From: Microbispora hainanensis | GTDB taxonomy: Bacteria; Actinomycetota; Actinomycetes; Streptosporangiales; Streptosporangiaceae | Length of the DNA: 64,000 nucleotides | Assembly: GCF_036186745.1 (NCBI RefSeq) | Contig: NZ_CP108086.1 | Location: forward strand, 4,588,001 to 4,652,000 | Reading direction: 5' to 3' | Program-made: the position numbers and the translations under genes | The notes under the pieces: model-generated | What the model was told of the DNA's origin: nothing | The model's database searches: none | What the model saw: only the letters and a program-made list of their open reading frames with translations | Part shown: one piece after another, positions 33,304-41,700 of the stretch | Numbering within the stretch: position 1 is the first letter of the stretch | How the letters are laid out: each line of letters opens with the position of its first letter

Positions 33304-34482
33304 ATGGAGCGACGTCCTGGCGTGCCCCGGCTGCTCCGGGAGATCAACGACCGGGCCGCCCTGGAACTGCTGCTCGCCTCGGGTCCGCTGACCCGCGGCC
33401 AGATCGGGGAGCTCACCGGCCTGTCCAAGGTCACCGCGTCCCAGACGCTGGCGCGTCTGGAGGAGCGCGGCCTGGTGGAGGTCGTGGGGGAGCAGGCGGG
33501 CAACCGCGGACCCAACGCCGCGCTGTACGGCGTGATCGCCTCCTGCGCGTACGTCGCGGGGCTGGAGGTCGGCCCCGACCGGGTGTCGGCGGCGATCGCC
33601 GACATCAACGGCGACGTGGTGGCCGAGGTGACGGCCTCCCCCGAGGGGCAGGATGACCCGGTCTCGCTGGTGCACTCGGCCGTTGTGAAGGCGTGCAGGA
33701 GTGCGAAGGTCGCGCTGTCGCGGCTGCGCGGCGTGGTCATCGGCACGCCCGGCGTCGTCGATCCCCGCACGGGGGACGTGCGGTTCTCCTTCGACCTGCC
33801 GCAATGGCACGAGGGCATCCATGAGGCGCTCGCGCGCGACCTGCGCAGGGACGTCACGATCGAGAACGACGTCAACCTCGCCGCGATCGCGGAACGCGCG
33901 AAGGGCTCCGCCCGGGAGGTGGACGACTTCGTGCTCGTGTGGGTGGGCCGGGGCATCGGCCTGGCCGTCGTGCTGGGCGGACGGCTGCACCGTGGCCGGT
34001 CGGGCAGTGCGGGGGAGATCGGCTACCTGCCGGTGCCCGGGGTGCCGCTCGCCGACGACGTCAGAGCGGTGCCCGGGCGCCTGCCGTCCCTCGGGGGCGG
34101 CCTGCAGTCGCTGGTCAGCTCCGAGGCCGTCACCGAGCTGGCCCGTGGGCACGGCTTCGCCGGGGACACCGCCGCCGACTGCGTCACCGCGGCCGTCGCG
34201 GCCGGGACCGCGGGCGAGCCGCTGCTCGACGAGGTCGCCTCGCGGCTCGCCCTTGGTGTGGCGTCGGTGTGCGTGGTGCTCGACCCCGGCCTCGTGGTGC
34301 TGGCCGGAGAGGTCTGCCGCGCCGGTGGGGCGGCGCTGACCAGCAGGGTGGAGGAGGCGGTCGCGCGCATCTGCCCGGTCCCCCCGAAGGTCGTCACGAG
34401 CCAGGTTGAGGGCAACCCGGTGTTGCGCGGCGCCGTTCTCGCCGCGCTCGACCAGGCCCGCGAGGAGATCTTCACGGCATAG
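33304..34482 (+). CDS. ROK-family transcriptional regulator (paralogue 1)
   Basis: 392 residues. An N-terminal MarR-like winged helix (INDRAALELLLASGPLTRGQ, GELTGLSKVTASQTLARLEE) precedes a ROK sugar-kinase-like domain (IENDVNLAAIAERAKG, GSAGEIGYLPVPG). The usual ROK zinc motif CxCGxxGCxE is missing, as in its paralogue at 44264, with which it shares very long identical stretches. No sugar operon is adjacent, so its targets may be elsewhere or include the divergent EEP gene. Start 33304 is chosen by alignment with the paralogue; ATG 33289 is also possible. Confidence 0.88.
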   Translation: MERRPGVPRLLREINDRAALELLLASGPLTRGQIGELTGLSKVTASQTLARLEERGLVEVVGEQAGNRGPNAALYGVIASCAYVAGLEVGPDRVSAAIADINGDVVAEVTASPEGQDDPVSLVHSAVVKACRSAKVALSRLRGVVIGTPGVVDPRTGDVRFSFDLPQWHEGIHEALARDLRRDVTIENDVNLAAIAERAKGSAREVDDFVLVWVGRGIGLAVVLGGRLHRGRSGSAGEIGYLPVPGVPLADDVRAVPGRLPSLGGGLQSLVSSEAVTELARGHGFAGDTAADCVTAAVAAGTAGEPLLDEVASRLALGVASVCVVLDPGLVVLAGEVCRAGGAALTSRVEEAVARICPVPPKVVTSQVEGNPVLRGAVLAALDQAREEIFTA

Positions 34483-34531
34483 GGAGTGCTCCCGGCCGAA
34501 GTCCCGATCCGGACGTACGGCGGTGGCGCCG

Positions 34532-35641
34532 TCACATGCCGTGCATGGAGTGGTCCGGTATGGCGTCCATGGAGTGACCCGACGTCCCACTCATTGTGTG
34601 GCCCGGCATGTCGCTCGTGGAGGGACTCGGCGTCCCACTCGTCGAGTGATCCGGCATGTCGTCCATGGAGTGGCCCGGCACGTTTCCGTTCGCGTCGGTC
34701 ACGATGAACATTCCGGCCATTCCCATGTCGGAGTGGTTTTGTACGTGGCAGTGGTACATCCACATTCCCGGGCCGACCTGTTCGCCGGCGATGATTTGGA
34801 AGCCGAAGGATTCTGCGGGTCCTGTGGTTTTGGTGTCGATGATTCGGCTTTGGTCGTCTGGGTTGGTGAGTGTGCCGGTGCGGTTGTCGGCCCAGCGGTG
34901 TCCGTGGATGTGGAAGGTGTGGAAGAGGTTGCCGTGGGCGATGACGATGAATTCGACTCGTTCGCCGAGTTTGGCCGTGTAGTCGGGTGCGGTGGTGAGG
35001 TTGTTGGTTTTCATGTCGTTGAAGACGACGGTGAAGGTTTTGTCGGGGAGGGTGTCGCCGGTGCGGCGTACGACTAGTGGTCCGTAGAGGCCGAGGAGGA
35101 TGCCGCCGGTGCCGTGGTCGGTTCCGACGACGTGGTCGTGGTAGTGCCAGTAGCCGGCGCTGCCGGGGGCGATGGTGCCGTCCGCGCGAGTGGTCGGGGC
35201 GTGGGTGCGCCAGGTGTAGACGTAGCGGCCTCCGGGTTGGACGACGCTGTCGTTCATCCGCGTGCCGTCGCTGCTCGTCTCGTAGTCGACGCCGTGCACG
35301 TGCAGGCTGGCGGTGACGTCGGTGTTGTTGACGAGTTCGATTTCGAGGGTCTCGCCCTCGATCATTTCGATGAGGGGGCCGGGGATGGTGGGCTTGCCGG
35401 GTTCCAGGCCGTAGCCCATCTGCCCATCGGGGAATTTGTCCACGTAGAGGGTGATGCGGCGGACCTCGCCCGGTTCGCCCGCGGTCTTACTGGTGGTCGT
35501 GGGGGTGGTCTTGCCGGCGGGTTCCGCGGTGGCCTGACTCGCCACGGCGAACGGTGTGATCACGGCGGCTGCGGCCGCGCTGGTGGTGAAGACGCGCCGG
35601 GACAGCAGGCGTCGCGTCACATCACTGTTCTTCTCGGTCAT
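34532..35641 (-). CDS. Two-domain multicopper oxidase (small laccase), copy 1
   Basis: 369 residues. A twin-arginine signal ([20 protein letters not shown]) leads to an extracellular protein. Copper-ligand motifs are [30 protein letters not shown] and [13 protein letters not shown], placed as in small two-domain laccases that act as trimers. It oxidises phenols, metals or Cu(I) with O2. It is nearly identical to copy 2 (35755-36993), but instead of that protein's C-terminal domain it ends in a His/Met/Ser-rich tail ([20 protein letters not shown]) that could bind copper. It lies 113 bp downstream of copy 2; that gap contains the copied leader. Confidence 0.9.
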   Translation of the reverse strand: MTEKNSDVTRRLLSRRVFTTSAAAAAVITPFAVASQATAEPAGKTTPTTTSKTAGEPGEVRRITLYVDKFPDGQMGYGLEPGKPTIPGPLIEMIEGETLEIELVNNTDVTASLHVHGVDYETSSDGTRMNDSVVQPGGRYVYTWRTHAPTTRADGTIAPGSAGYWHYHDHVVGTDHGTGGILLGLYGPLVVRRTGDTLPDKTFTVVFNDMKTNNLTTAPDYTAKLGERVEFIVIAHGNLFHTFHIHGHRWADNRTGTLTNPDDQSRIIDTKTTGPAESFGFQIIAGEQVGPGMWMYHCHVQNHSDMGMAGMFIVTDANGNVPGHSMDDMPDHSTSGTPSPSTSDMPGHTMSGTSGHSMDAIPDHSMHGM

Positions 35642-35754
35642 GGTTCCCAATCGGTGACGGCGCTCGCCCACGTGCGGCGAGCTGGGGGGTGGTCCGTGAC
35701 GCCGGCGGTGAGCCGGCCATGCCGATCCGGAGATCTGCGCGGAAAGATGCAGGG

Positions 35755-36039
35755 TCAGCCGCAGCTGATCGCGTTGTATGCGGCCTCGTAGGACGTGGTG
35801 ACCTCTTTGCCGTTGATGAGCGACGTACCGGTCACGGTGGCCTTGCCCGCGCCGATCTGCCCGGCCCGGGTGTTGAAGGACTGGTAGGCCTGCTTGCCCG
35901 GGGCCACGTCGGCCACGGTCTTGGTGCCGTACGGGGTGGTCAGTGTGATCGTCGCCGGCACGTCGCCGTCGTTGACGGCCGTGACCGCGACGTACGCCGA
36001 CGAGCCCACGCAACGAGACGTGGCGGTAACGGTCAGCGG
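35755..36039. repeat. 285-bp inverted repeat, left arm
   Basis: This segment encodes the C-terminal domain of oxidase copy 2 and is nearly identical, in inverse orientation, to 38786-39070 in the cupredoxin gene. Only a handful of base changes are seen. The arms flank about 2.7 kb. Confidence 0.88.
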
Positions 36040-36993
36040 CACCTTTTCGCTCGCGCCGCCGGTGACCTTGAACACCCCGGCCATTCCCGAGTCGGAGTGG
36101 TTTTGTACGTGGCAGTGGTACATCCACATTCCCGGGCCGACGTATTCGCCGGCGATGATTTGGAAGCCGAAGGATTCTGCGGGTCCTGTGGTTTTGGTGT
36201 CGATGATTCGGCTTTGGTCGTCTGGGTTGGTGAGTGTGCCGGTGCGGTTGTCGGCCCAGCGGTGTCCGTGGATGTGGAAGGTGTGGAAGAGGTTGCCGTG
36301 GGCGATGACGATGAATTCGACTCGTTCGCCGAGTTTGGCGGTGAAGTCGGGTGCGGTGGTGAGGTTGTTGGTTTTCATGTCGTTGAAGACGACGGTGAAG
36401 GTTTTGTCGGGGAGGGTGTCGCCGGTGCGGCGTACGACTAGTGGTCCGTAGAGGCCGAGGAGGATGCCGCCGGTGCCGTGGTCGGTTCCGACGACGTGGT
36501 CGTGGTAGTGCCAGTAGCCGGCGCTGCCGGGGGCGATGGTGCCGTCCGCGCGTGTGATGGGGGCGTGGGTGCGCCAGGTGTAGACGTAGCGGCCTCCGGG
36601 TTGGACGACGCTGTCGTTCATCCGCGTGCCGTCGCTGCTCGTCTCGTAGTCGACGCCGTGCACGTGCAGGCTGGCGGTGACGTCGGTGTTGTTGACGAGT
36701 TCGATTTCGAGGGTCTCGCCCTCGATCATTTCGATGAGGGGGCCGGGGATGGTGGGCTTGCCGGGTTCCAGGCCGTAGCCCATCTGCCCATCGGGGAATT
36801 TGTCCACGTAGAGGGTGATGCGGCGGACCTCGCCCGGCTCCCCTGCGGTCTTACGGGTGGTCTTGCCGGCGGGTTCCGCGGTGGCTTGACTTGCCACGGC
36901 GAACGGTGTGATCGCGGCGGCTGCGGCCGCGGTGGTGGCGAAGGCGCGCCGCGACAGCAGGCGTCGCGTCACGTCGCTGGTCTTCTCGGTCAT
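35755..36993 (-). CDS. Two-domain multicopper oxidase, copy 2, with C-terminal domain
   Basis: 412 residues. Tat signal and copper motifs are as in copy 1. After the last copper motif ([13 protein letters not shown]) and a GGASEK linker comes a domain of about 95 residues ([20 protein letters not shown] to the end, YNAISCG) with two terminal Cys. It is also found almost unchanged at the end of the cupredoxin protein (37709-39070). The domain is probably a beta-sandwich for surface or partner binding. The middle of the gene uses A-ending codons (AAA, ACA, GAA, CAA) much more than its neighbours. It is the first gene of the oxidase pair. Confidence 0.9.
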   Translation of the reverse strand: MTEKTSDVTRRLLSRRAFATTAAAAAAITPFAVASQATAEPAGKTTRKTAGEPGEVRRITLYVDKFPDGQMGYGLEPGKPTIPGPLIEMIEGETLEIELVNNTDVTASLHVHGVDYETSSDGTRMNDSVVQPGGRYVYTWRTHAPITRADGTIAPGSAGYWHYHDHVVGTDHGTGGILLGLYGPLVVRRTGDTLPDKTFTVVFNDMKTNNLTTAPDFTAKLGERVEFIVIAHGNLFHTFHIHGHRWADNRTGTLTNPDDQSRIIDTKTTGPAESFGFQIIAGEYVGPGMWMYHCHVQNHSDSGMAGVFKVTGGASEKVPLTVTATSRCVGSSAYVAVTAVNDGDVPATITLTTPYGTKTVADVAPGKQAYQSFNTRAGQIGAGKATVTGTSLINGKEVTTSYEAAYNAISCG

Positions 36994-37175
36994 GGTTCCC
37001 AATCGGTGACGGCGCTCGCCCACGTGCGGCAACGTGTGGCGAGCTGGGGGGTGGTCCGTGACGCCGGCGGTGAGCCGGCCATGCCGATCCGGAGGACTTT
37101 GTACAGACGTGGGGGGACTTCTGTCGATAAGACCCATCCTTTAGCGGGTTTCTTCAGGAAGTATGGTAACGAACG

Positions 37176-37204
37176 AGTCTACTTAGTCATAGATGTGGAC
37201 TAAA
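37176..37204 (-). promoter_or_regulatory. Operator/promoter candidate of the oxidase genes
   Basis: TTAGTC (37183-37188) and GACTAA (37198-37203) form a perfect inverted repeat with a 9-bp spacer. On the minus strand it overlaps a weak promoter (TTTAGT, 17 bp, TAGACT) about 180 bp before the oxidase start. The surrounding 100 bp are unusually AT-rich. It may be a copper- or stress-responsive site; the binder is not identified. Confidence 0.4.
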
Positions 37205-37708
37205 TACGGCCAGAATGTTACGTTTCCGCCGAAGCGTCGGAGGAGTGACCACCGGTCTCCGAAGGGATGTGGACGTCACGGCACCGCTGCCGTCTCCGGA
37301 AACGATCGATCGGCGCAGAGACGAGGAGATCGCCGGGGCCGGTGCCACGTCCGACATCGTCGAGCCCGGTGACCACTGCCGCTGACCAGGTAGTTCTTCC
37401 GAAGGTTGCTGTTGCCCCCCCTACAACCGAAGGAGCGGACGATGGGCCGAAGAGACCTCTTCGCACACCCCGGCCACCCGCCCGGTGCCGTGTCGTGATC
37501 ACAAGGGAGACGTCGCCCTGACTCTGGGCGTGGCGACGCCGCCCGTCATGGCCGCCTGACCTACCACAGCTCCGAGGCCGACACCGCCTGGCCGAGTTCC
37601 GCGACGCCCGTGTACGCGAGCTCTCCCGCCCGGCACGCCCCCCGAGTGACGTCGGCCGAAGTGCGATGTCCGACGGCCGAGCATCAGATCATGAGAGGTA
37701 CACGGTAT
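37205..37708. other. Long intergenic region between oxidase and cupredoxin genes
   Basis: About 500 bp. Short open frames exist on both strands, but none has a convincing ribosome binding site plus protein-like composition. A stretch near 37269-37385 reads as a 38-residue acidic peptide with a GTG start, and 37580-37625 resembles a coding remnant. It probably holds the cupredoxin promoter and possibly decayed genes. GAGAGG (37693-37698) is the ribosome binding site for the gene at 37709. Confidence 0.5.
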
Positions 37709-39070
37709 ATGCGCATCAGATCTTCATCGGGCTTCGTCCGTGCTCTGCGGAAGGCGCTCAGATCCCCGGCCACGTTCGGACGCATGGCGTTGGTGATCCT
37801 GGCTGTGGCACTGCCGACGGTATGGCTGTCGGGAGTCGGTGCCGCGGCACAGGACCAGGGTCAGCGGGCCGGCCTGGCGGCGGAGCAGACGCTCGTCTGG
37901 ACCGCCGACAACAGCTACACCGAATACAAGTCCGCGCCGACCACGGCGACGGCCGGCCTCGTGACGATCGTCTTCGAGACCAACGCGTCGACCGGCAACA
38001 CCTACGGCATGACGCACACGCTGACGTTCGACGACGACAGCCCCGGCTACAACCACGACGTCGACGTCAACATCATGGCCAGCCCCTTCGACACGAGCGG
38101 GGGCAGGCACGAGGTTCAGGTGACCCTCACCCCCGGAACGTACCGCTACTACTGCGAGATCCCCGGTCACGCGGGAATGGTCGGCGAGCTCGTGGTCACC
38201 AGCGCCGAACCCACCGACACGACGCCGCCGCAGGTGTCGGCGTCGGTGACGGGCGACAAGAACGCCGACGGCGACTACGTGGGTTCCGCCGCGGTGACCA
38301 TCTCCGCGACCGACGACGAGTCGGGGGTGGAGACGGTGGAGTACGCCTTGGACGGTGGTGCGTTCCAGGCCTACTCGGCTCCGGTGCCGGTGGATCAGGT
38401 CGGCGAGCACACGGTGCGCTACCGGGCGACCGACAAGGCCGGCAACACCTCCGAGGTGCAGTCGGTGACGTTCACGGTAGTGGCCCCGCAGCCGGAGGAC
38501 ACCACCCCGCCCGAGGTGTCGGCGTCGGTGTCGGGCGACAAGAACGCCGACGGCGACTACGTGGATTCCGCCACGGTGACCATCTCCGCGACCGACAGCG
38601 AGTCGGGGGTGGAGACGGTGGAGTACGCCTTGGACGGTGGTGCGTTCCAGGCCTACTCGGCTCCGGTGCCGGTGGATCAGGTCGGCGAGCACACGGTGCG
38701 CTACCGGGCGACCGACAAGGCCGGCAACACCTCCGAGGTGCAGTCGGTGACGTTCACGGTGGTCGCGACGCCGCCCGCCGAGACACCGCTGACCGTTACC
38801 GCCGCGTCTCGTTGTGTGGGCTCGTCGGCGTACGTGGCGGTCACGGCCGTCAACGACGGCGACGTGCCGGCGACGATCACACTGACCACCCCGTACGGCA
38901 CCAAGACCGTGGCCGACGTGGCCCCGGGCAAGCAGGCCTACCAGTCCTTCAACACCCGGGCCGGGCAGATCGGCGCGGGCAAGGCCACCGTGACCGGTAC
39001 GTCGCTCATCAACGGCGAGCAGGTCACCACGTCCTACGAGGCCGCATACAACGCGATCAGCTGCGGCTGA
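37709..39070 (+). CDS. Secreted cupredoxin protein with two repeat domains and shared C-terminal domain
   Basis: 453 residues. A signal peptide with a hydrophobic core (ALVILAVALPTVWLSGVGAA) is followed by a plastocyanin-like domain whose copper loop is YYCEIPGHAGMVGELVV (Cys, His, Met). Two tandem domains of 94 residues, almost identical (TPPQVSASVTGDKNADGDYV; period 282 bp), resemble Ig-like modules. The last 95 residues match the end of oxidase copy 2. It faces away from the oxidases and could be an electron-transfer partner for them at the cell surface (inference). ATG 37709 is preferred to 37691 because of the GAGAGG spacing. Confidence 0.82.
   Translation: MRIRSSSGFVRALRKALRSPATFGRMALVILAVALPTVWLSGVGAAAQDQGQRAGLAAEQTLVWTADNSYTEYKSAPTTATAGLVTIVFETNASTGNTYGMTHTLTFDDDSPGYNHDVDVNIMASPFDTSGGRHEVQVTLTPGTYRYYCEIPGHAGMVGELVVTSAEPTDTTPPQVSASVTGDKNADGDYVGSAAVTISATDDESGVETVEYALDGGAFQAYSAPVPVDQVGEHTVRYRATDKAGNTSEVQSVTFTVVAPQPEDTTPPEVSASVSGDKNADGDYVDSATVTISATDSESGVETVEYALDGGAFQAYSAPVPVDQVGEHTVRYRATDKAGNTSEVQSVTFTVVATPPAETPLTVTAASRCVGSSAYVAVTAVNDGDVPATITLTTPYGTKTVADVAPGKQAYQSFNTRAGQIGAGKATVTGTSLINGEQVTTSYEAAYNAISCG
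38234..38785 (+). repeat. 282-bp tandem coding repeat in the cupredoxin gene
   Basis: Starting at GTGTCGGCGTCGGTG (38234 and 38516), two units encode nearly identical 94-residue domains. Differences are few and mostly single bases, so the duplication is recent or kept uniform by recombination. Confidence 0.88.
38786..39070. repeat. 285-bp inverted repeat, right arm
   Basis: Partner of 35755-36039. It encodes the C-terminal domain of the cupredoxin protein ([20 protein letters not shown] to the stop). Confidence 0.88.
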
Positions 39071-39117
39071 CGTCACGGTATGCGGCACCGGGGACGCCGC
39101 CGCGGTGAACAAGTGAA

Positions 39118-39153
39118 CAGGAGCCGACCGGCCGATGGGCCGGTCGGCTCCTG
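39118..39153. terminator. Bidirectional hairpin between cupredoxin and GH3 genes
   Basis: A perfect 16-bp stem (CAGGAGCCGACCGGCC) with a GATG loop lies between the convergent genes ending at 39070 and 39197. Confidence 0.8.
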
Positions 39154-39196
39154 CCTCATAACGGCCCTCTACATCCTGCTGTCTACAGCCCGCCCT

Positions 39197-40729
39197 CTAC
39201 AGCCCGGCCGTCGAGGGGTCACCGCTCAGCAGCTCCACCGCGGCCCGGGCGTTGGCGCGGGCCGCGCCGTACGTCGCGATGTAGGCCCCGGCGCCGGGCC
39301 GCCAGATCGGCAGGCCCATCTCCATCACGACGGCGTCCGGGCGGGCGGCGAGCAGCGCGGAGACCAGCTCGCGGCTGTCGGGGTGGCGGTGGGCGTCCTT
39401 GACGACCACGATCAGCGAACGCTTCCGGGCCCGGCCGAGCAGCTCTCCGGCGTCGGCCTCCGACGGCTTGACCCGGACGATCTCGGCCTCCGGCAGCCAC
39501 GGCGCGATGCCCCAGGGCACCTCGCCCACCGCGATCGTCGGCGGCGTGTCGATCTCGACCACGAACGGGTCGGTCAGCGGCCCCGCCGAGCCCGTCAGCG
39601 ACACGGCGCGCCGGGCGGCGTCCAGGCCGACGACCTCGCCGTTCGCGGCCTCCCCATTGACCGACGACCCGTTCGGGGACGGCCGCGTGCCGTCGAACCA
39701 GTCGCGCAGCCGCTCCACCCGGGCGGCGGCCTCCTCCAGCCGCTCGGCGGCGAGCCTGCCCTCGGCGACGGCGTCCACGATGTGGTCCACCATGCCGCGT
39801 ACGTCCTCCGCGGTGGGCAGCGGCCCGAGGCACAGCAGGTCGGCGCCCGCGGCCAGGGCCCGCACCGCGCCCTCCGCGAGCCCCACGCTCCCGCTGATCG
39901 CGTGCATGTCGAGGGCGTCGGTGAGCACGACGCCGTCGTAGCCCAGCTCGCGGCGCAGCAGCCAGGTCAGCGCCCGCGCGCTGAGCGTGGCCGGCAGGTC
40001 CCCGGTCAGCTCGGGAACCGCCACGTGCGCCGTCATGATCGACTTCGCTCCTGCCTCGATCGCCGCGACGAACGGGACCAGCTCGCGCTCCCTGAGCACG
40101 TCGAGCGGCGCGTCCACCAGCGGAATCTCCAGGTGGGAGTCCTGAAGGGTGGCGCCGTGGCCGGGGAAGTGCTTGACGCAGGCGGCGATCCCCGCCGACT
40201 GCAGGCCGCGTACGGCGGCGACCGTGTGCCGGGCCACCAGGTCCGGCGTGGAGCCGAACGACCGGGTGCCGATGATCGGGTTGTCGTCGGCGGTGTTGAC
40301 GTCGGCCACCGGGCCGATGTCGAAGTTCACCCCGCACCGCGCCAGGTCGGCGGCCATCGCGTGGTAGACCCGCTCGGTCAGGGCCACGTCGTCCACGGCG
40401 CCGAGCGCCGCGTTGCCCGGGTAGACGCTCCCGGTGTGGTAGGCCAGGCGGGTGACGTCCCCGCCCTCCTCGTCCAGCGAGACGACCGGGCGGCCCGCCT
40501 CGTTGAGACGGGCGGTGAGCGCCGCGATCTGCTCGCCGTCCGCGACGTTGAACCCGAAGAGGCAGACGCCGCCCAGACCGTCCTCCAGGCCGCGCAGGAC
40601 CCAGTCCGGCGCGGTCGTCCCCTGGAACGAGATCAGCAGTGCGCCCGCCGCGAGCCGGTGCAGGCCCGGGTCGCCGGTGCGCGTGGACAGGTCGGCGGCC
40701 CCCGGCAGGGGGTCGCGGGTGGCGGACAT
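39197..40729 (-). CDS. Glycoside hydrolase family 3 (beta-N-acetylhexosaminidase, NagZ-like)
   Basis: 510 residues. The NagZ-type motif KHFPGHGATLQDSH, with the catalytic His-Asp dyad of this subgroup, is present near residue 190, as are PVVSLDEEGGDVTRL and MTAHVAVPELTGDLPATLS. The Asp nucleophile is probably in VLTDALDMHA. A C-terminal about 170-residue domain follows. No signal peptide is seen, so it acts in the cytoplasm on imported amino-sugar oligomers or muropeptides. It lies downstream of the ABC importer genes on the same strand, separated by a strong palindrome. Confidence 0.9.
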   Translation of the reverse strand: MSATRDPLPGAADLSTRTGDPGLHRLAAGALLISFQGTTAPDWVLRGLEDGLGGVCLFGFNVADGEQIAALTARLNEAGRPVVSLDEEGGDVTRLAYHTGSVYPGNAALGAVDDVALTERVYHAMAADLARCGVNFDIGPVADVNTADDNPIIGTRSFGSTPDLVARHTVAAVRGLQSAGIAACVKHFPGHGATLQDSHLEIPLVDAPLDVLRERELVPFVAAIEAGAKSIMTAHVAVPELTGDLPATLSARALTWLLRRELGYDGVVLTDALDMHAISGSVGLAEGAVRALAAGADLLCLGPLPTAEDVRGMVDHIVDAVAEGRLAAERLEEAAARVERLRDWFDGTRPSPNGSSVNGEAANGEVVGLDAARRAVSLTGSAGPLTDPFVVEIDTPPTIAVGEVPWGIAPWLPEAEIVRVKPSEADAGELLGRARKRSLIVVVKDAHRHPDSRELVSALLAARPDAVVMEMGLPIWRPGAGAYIATYGAARANARAAVELLSGDPSTAGL

Positions 40730-40781
40730 GGTGTCTCGGCTCCTTAGGTGACGGTGGAGTGAGGGCGCGCGTGCAGGGCCC

Positions 40782-40809
40782 GTACGGCCACCGGATCCGG
40801 TGGCCGTAC
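40782..40809 (-). terminator. 28-bp perfect palindrome between importer and GH3 genes
   Basis: Arms of 14 nt (GTACGGCCACCGGA and its complement) meet without a loop. The element lies 39 bp after the last permease gene, and the GH3 start is 52 bp further on. It could terminate or attenuate importer transcripts, or stabilise their 3' end. A further GGCCGTAC copy lies at 40817-40824. Confidence 0.6.
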
Positions 40810-40848
40810 CAGGGGGGCCGTACGAGGGGTGTGCCGGTGGCGGTCGGG

Positions 40849-41700
40849 TTATCCCTTGACCGCACCCGCGACGAGGCCGGAGACCATCCGCCGCTGGACC
40901 AGCAGGAAGAAGATGAGGACCGGGATGGTCATCAGGGTGGAGGCGGCCATGATCCCGCCCCAGTCGGTCGACCGCTGACCGACGAAGAACTGCAGCGCGA
41001 CCGGCATCGTGTATTTGCCCTGGTCGCCGATGAGGGTCAGGGCGAACACGAACTCGTTCCAGGTGGTGATGAAGGCGAAGATGCTGGTGGCGACCAGGCC
41101 CGGGGCGACCAGCGGGAACAGCACCCGCCAGAAGGTGGTGAAGCGGCCGGCGCCGTCGATCCAGGCGGCCTCCTCCAGCTCCTTGGGCACGGCCGCGACG
41201 AACGTGCGCAGCATCCAGACGGAGAACGGCAGCGTCAGGCCGACGTTGATGATGATCAGGCCGGGCAGCTGGTCGTACAGGCCGAGCCGCTTGACCATGG
41301 TGAACAGCGGGATCAGCAGCGCCTCGGCCGGCACCATCTGCACGATCAGCAGCAGGATCAGGAACGACGTGCGGAACCGGAAGCGGAACCTCGCCACTGC
41401 GGTCGCCGCGAGCAGCGCGAACACCGCGCCGATCACGACGGCGCTGAGCGCCACGAGAGTGCTGTTGAAGAGGTACTGCCAGATGGAGTGGCCGGCGACG
41501 CCCTTGGTGAAGACCCGCGAGACGTGGTCCATCGAGGGCGGGCTGGGGAACGGGATGAAGCTCGTGGTGAAGATCTGGTCGTTCGGCTTGAAGGCCGTCG
41601 TGACCATCCAGTAGACGGGGAAGACGGCGAAGAGGAACACCACGACCCCGGCCGCGTTCAGCGCGGCCTGTCCGAGCCTCCTGCGGGCGAGCGGGCTCAT
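40849..41700 (-). CDS. ABC sugar importer permease (MalG-type), GH3-linked
   Basis: 283 residues with about six helices (AALNAAGVVVFLFAVFPVYW first), the EAA loop LEEAAWIDGAGRFTTFWRVL and the AGAVKG end shared with the permease at 7232. It overlaps the preceding permease by ATGA. It is part of a CUT1 importer without its own ATPase. Taken with the GH3 hexosaminidase and ROK regulator, chitobiose or N-acetylglucosamine-type sugars are plausible ligands, by analogy to NgcEFG/Das systems. Confidence 0.88.
   Translation of the reverse strand: MSPLARRRLGQAALNAAGVVVFLFAVFPVYWMVTTAFKPNDQIFTTSFIPFPSPPSMDHVSRVFTKGVAGHSIWQYLFNSTLVALSAVVIGAVFALLAATAVARFRFRFRTSFLILLLIVQMVPAEALLIPLFTMVKRLGLYDQLPGLIIINVGLTLPFSVWMLRTFVAAVPKELEEAAWIDGAGRFTTFWRVLFPLVAPGLVATSIFAFITTWNEFVFALTLIGDQGKYTMPVALQFFVGQRSTDWGGIMAASTLMTIPVLIFFLLVQRRMVSGLVAGAVKG

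Larger units (their letters stand above)
34715..37094. repeat. Tandem duplication of about 1.0 kb covering two oxidase genes and their leaders
   Basis: Copy A is 34715-35732 and copy B 36079-37094. The coding parts are almost identical at the DNA level, including silent positions. Copy A has 12 extra bp (a PTTTS-type linker) and copy B 10 extra bp in the leader (a duplicated GTGTGGC-like unit). The copies include about 90-100 bp of 5' leader. The remaining segments between them, the 3' ends, differ: copy A ends in the His/Met tail and copy B in the shared C-terminal domain. Confidence 0.9.

Noticed and set aside
34715-37094. Composite transposon or insertion sequence
   Set aside because: The repeats contain oxidase coding sequence only; no transposase, terminal inverted repeats or target-site duplication was found.
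37218-37684. Short frames on both strands between oxidase and cupredoxin genes
   Set aside because: No ribosome binding sites in place and composition not protein-like; left as possible remnants only.
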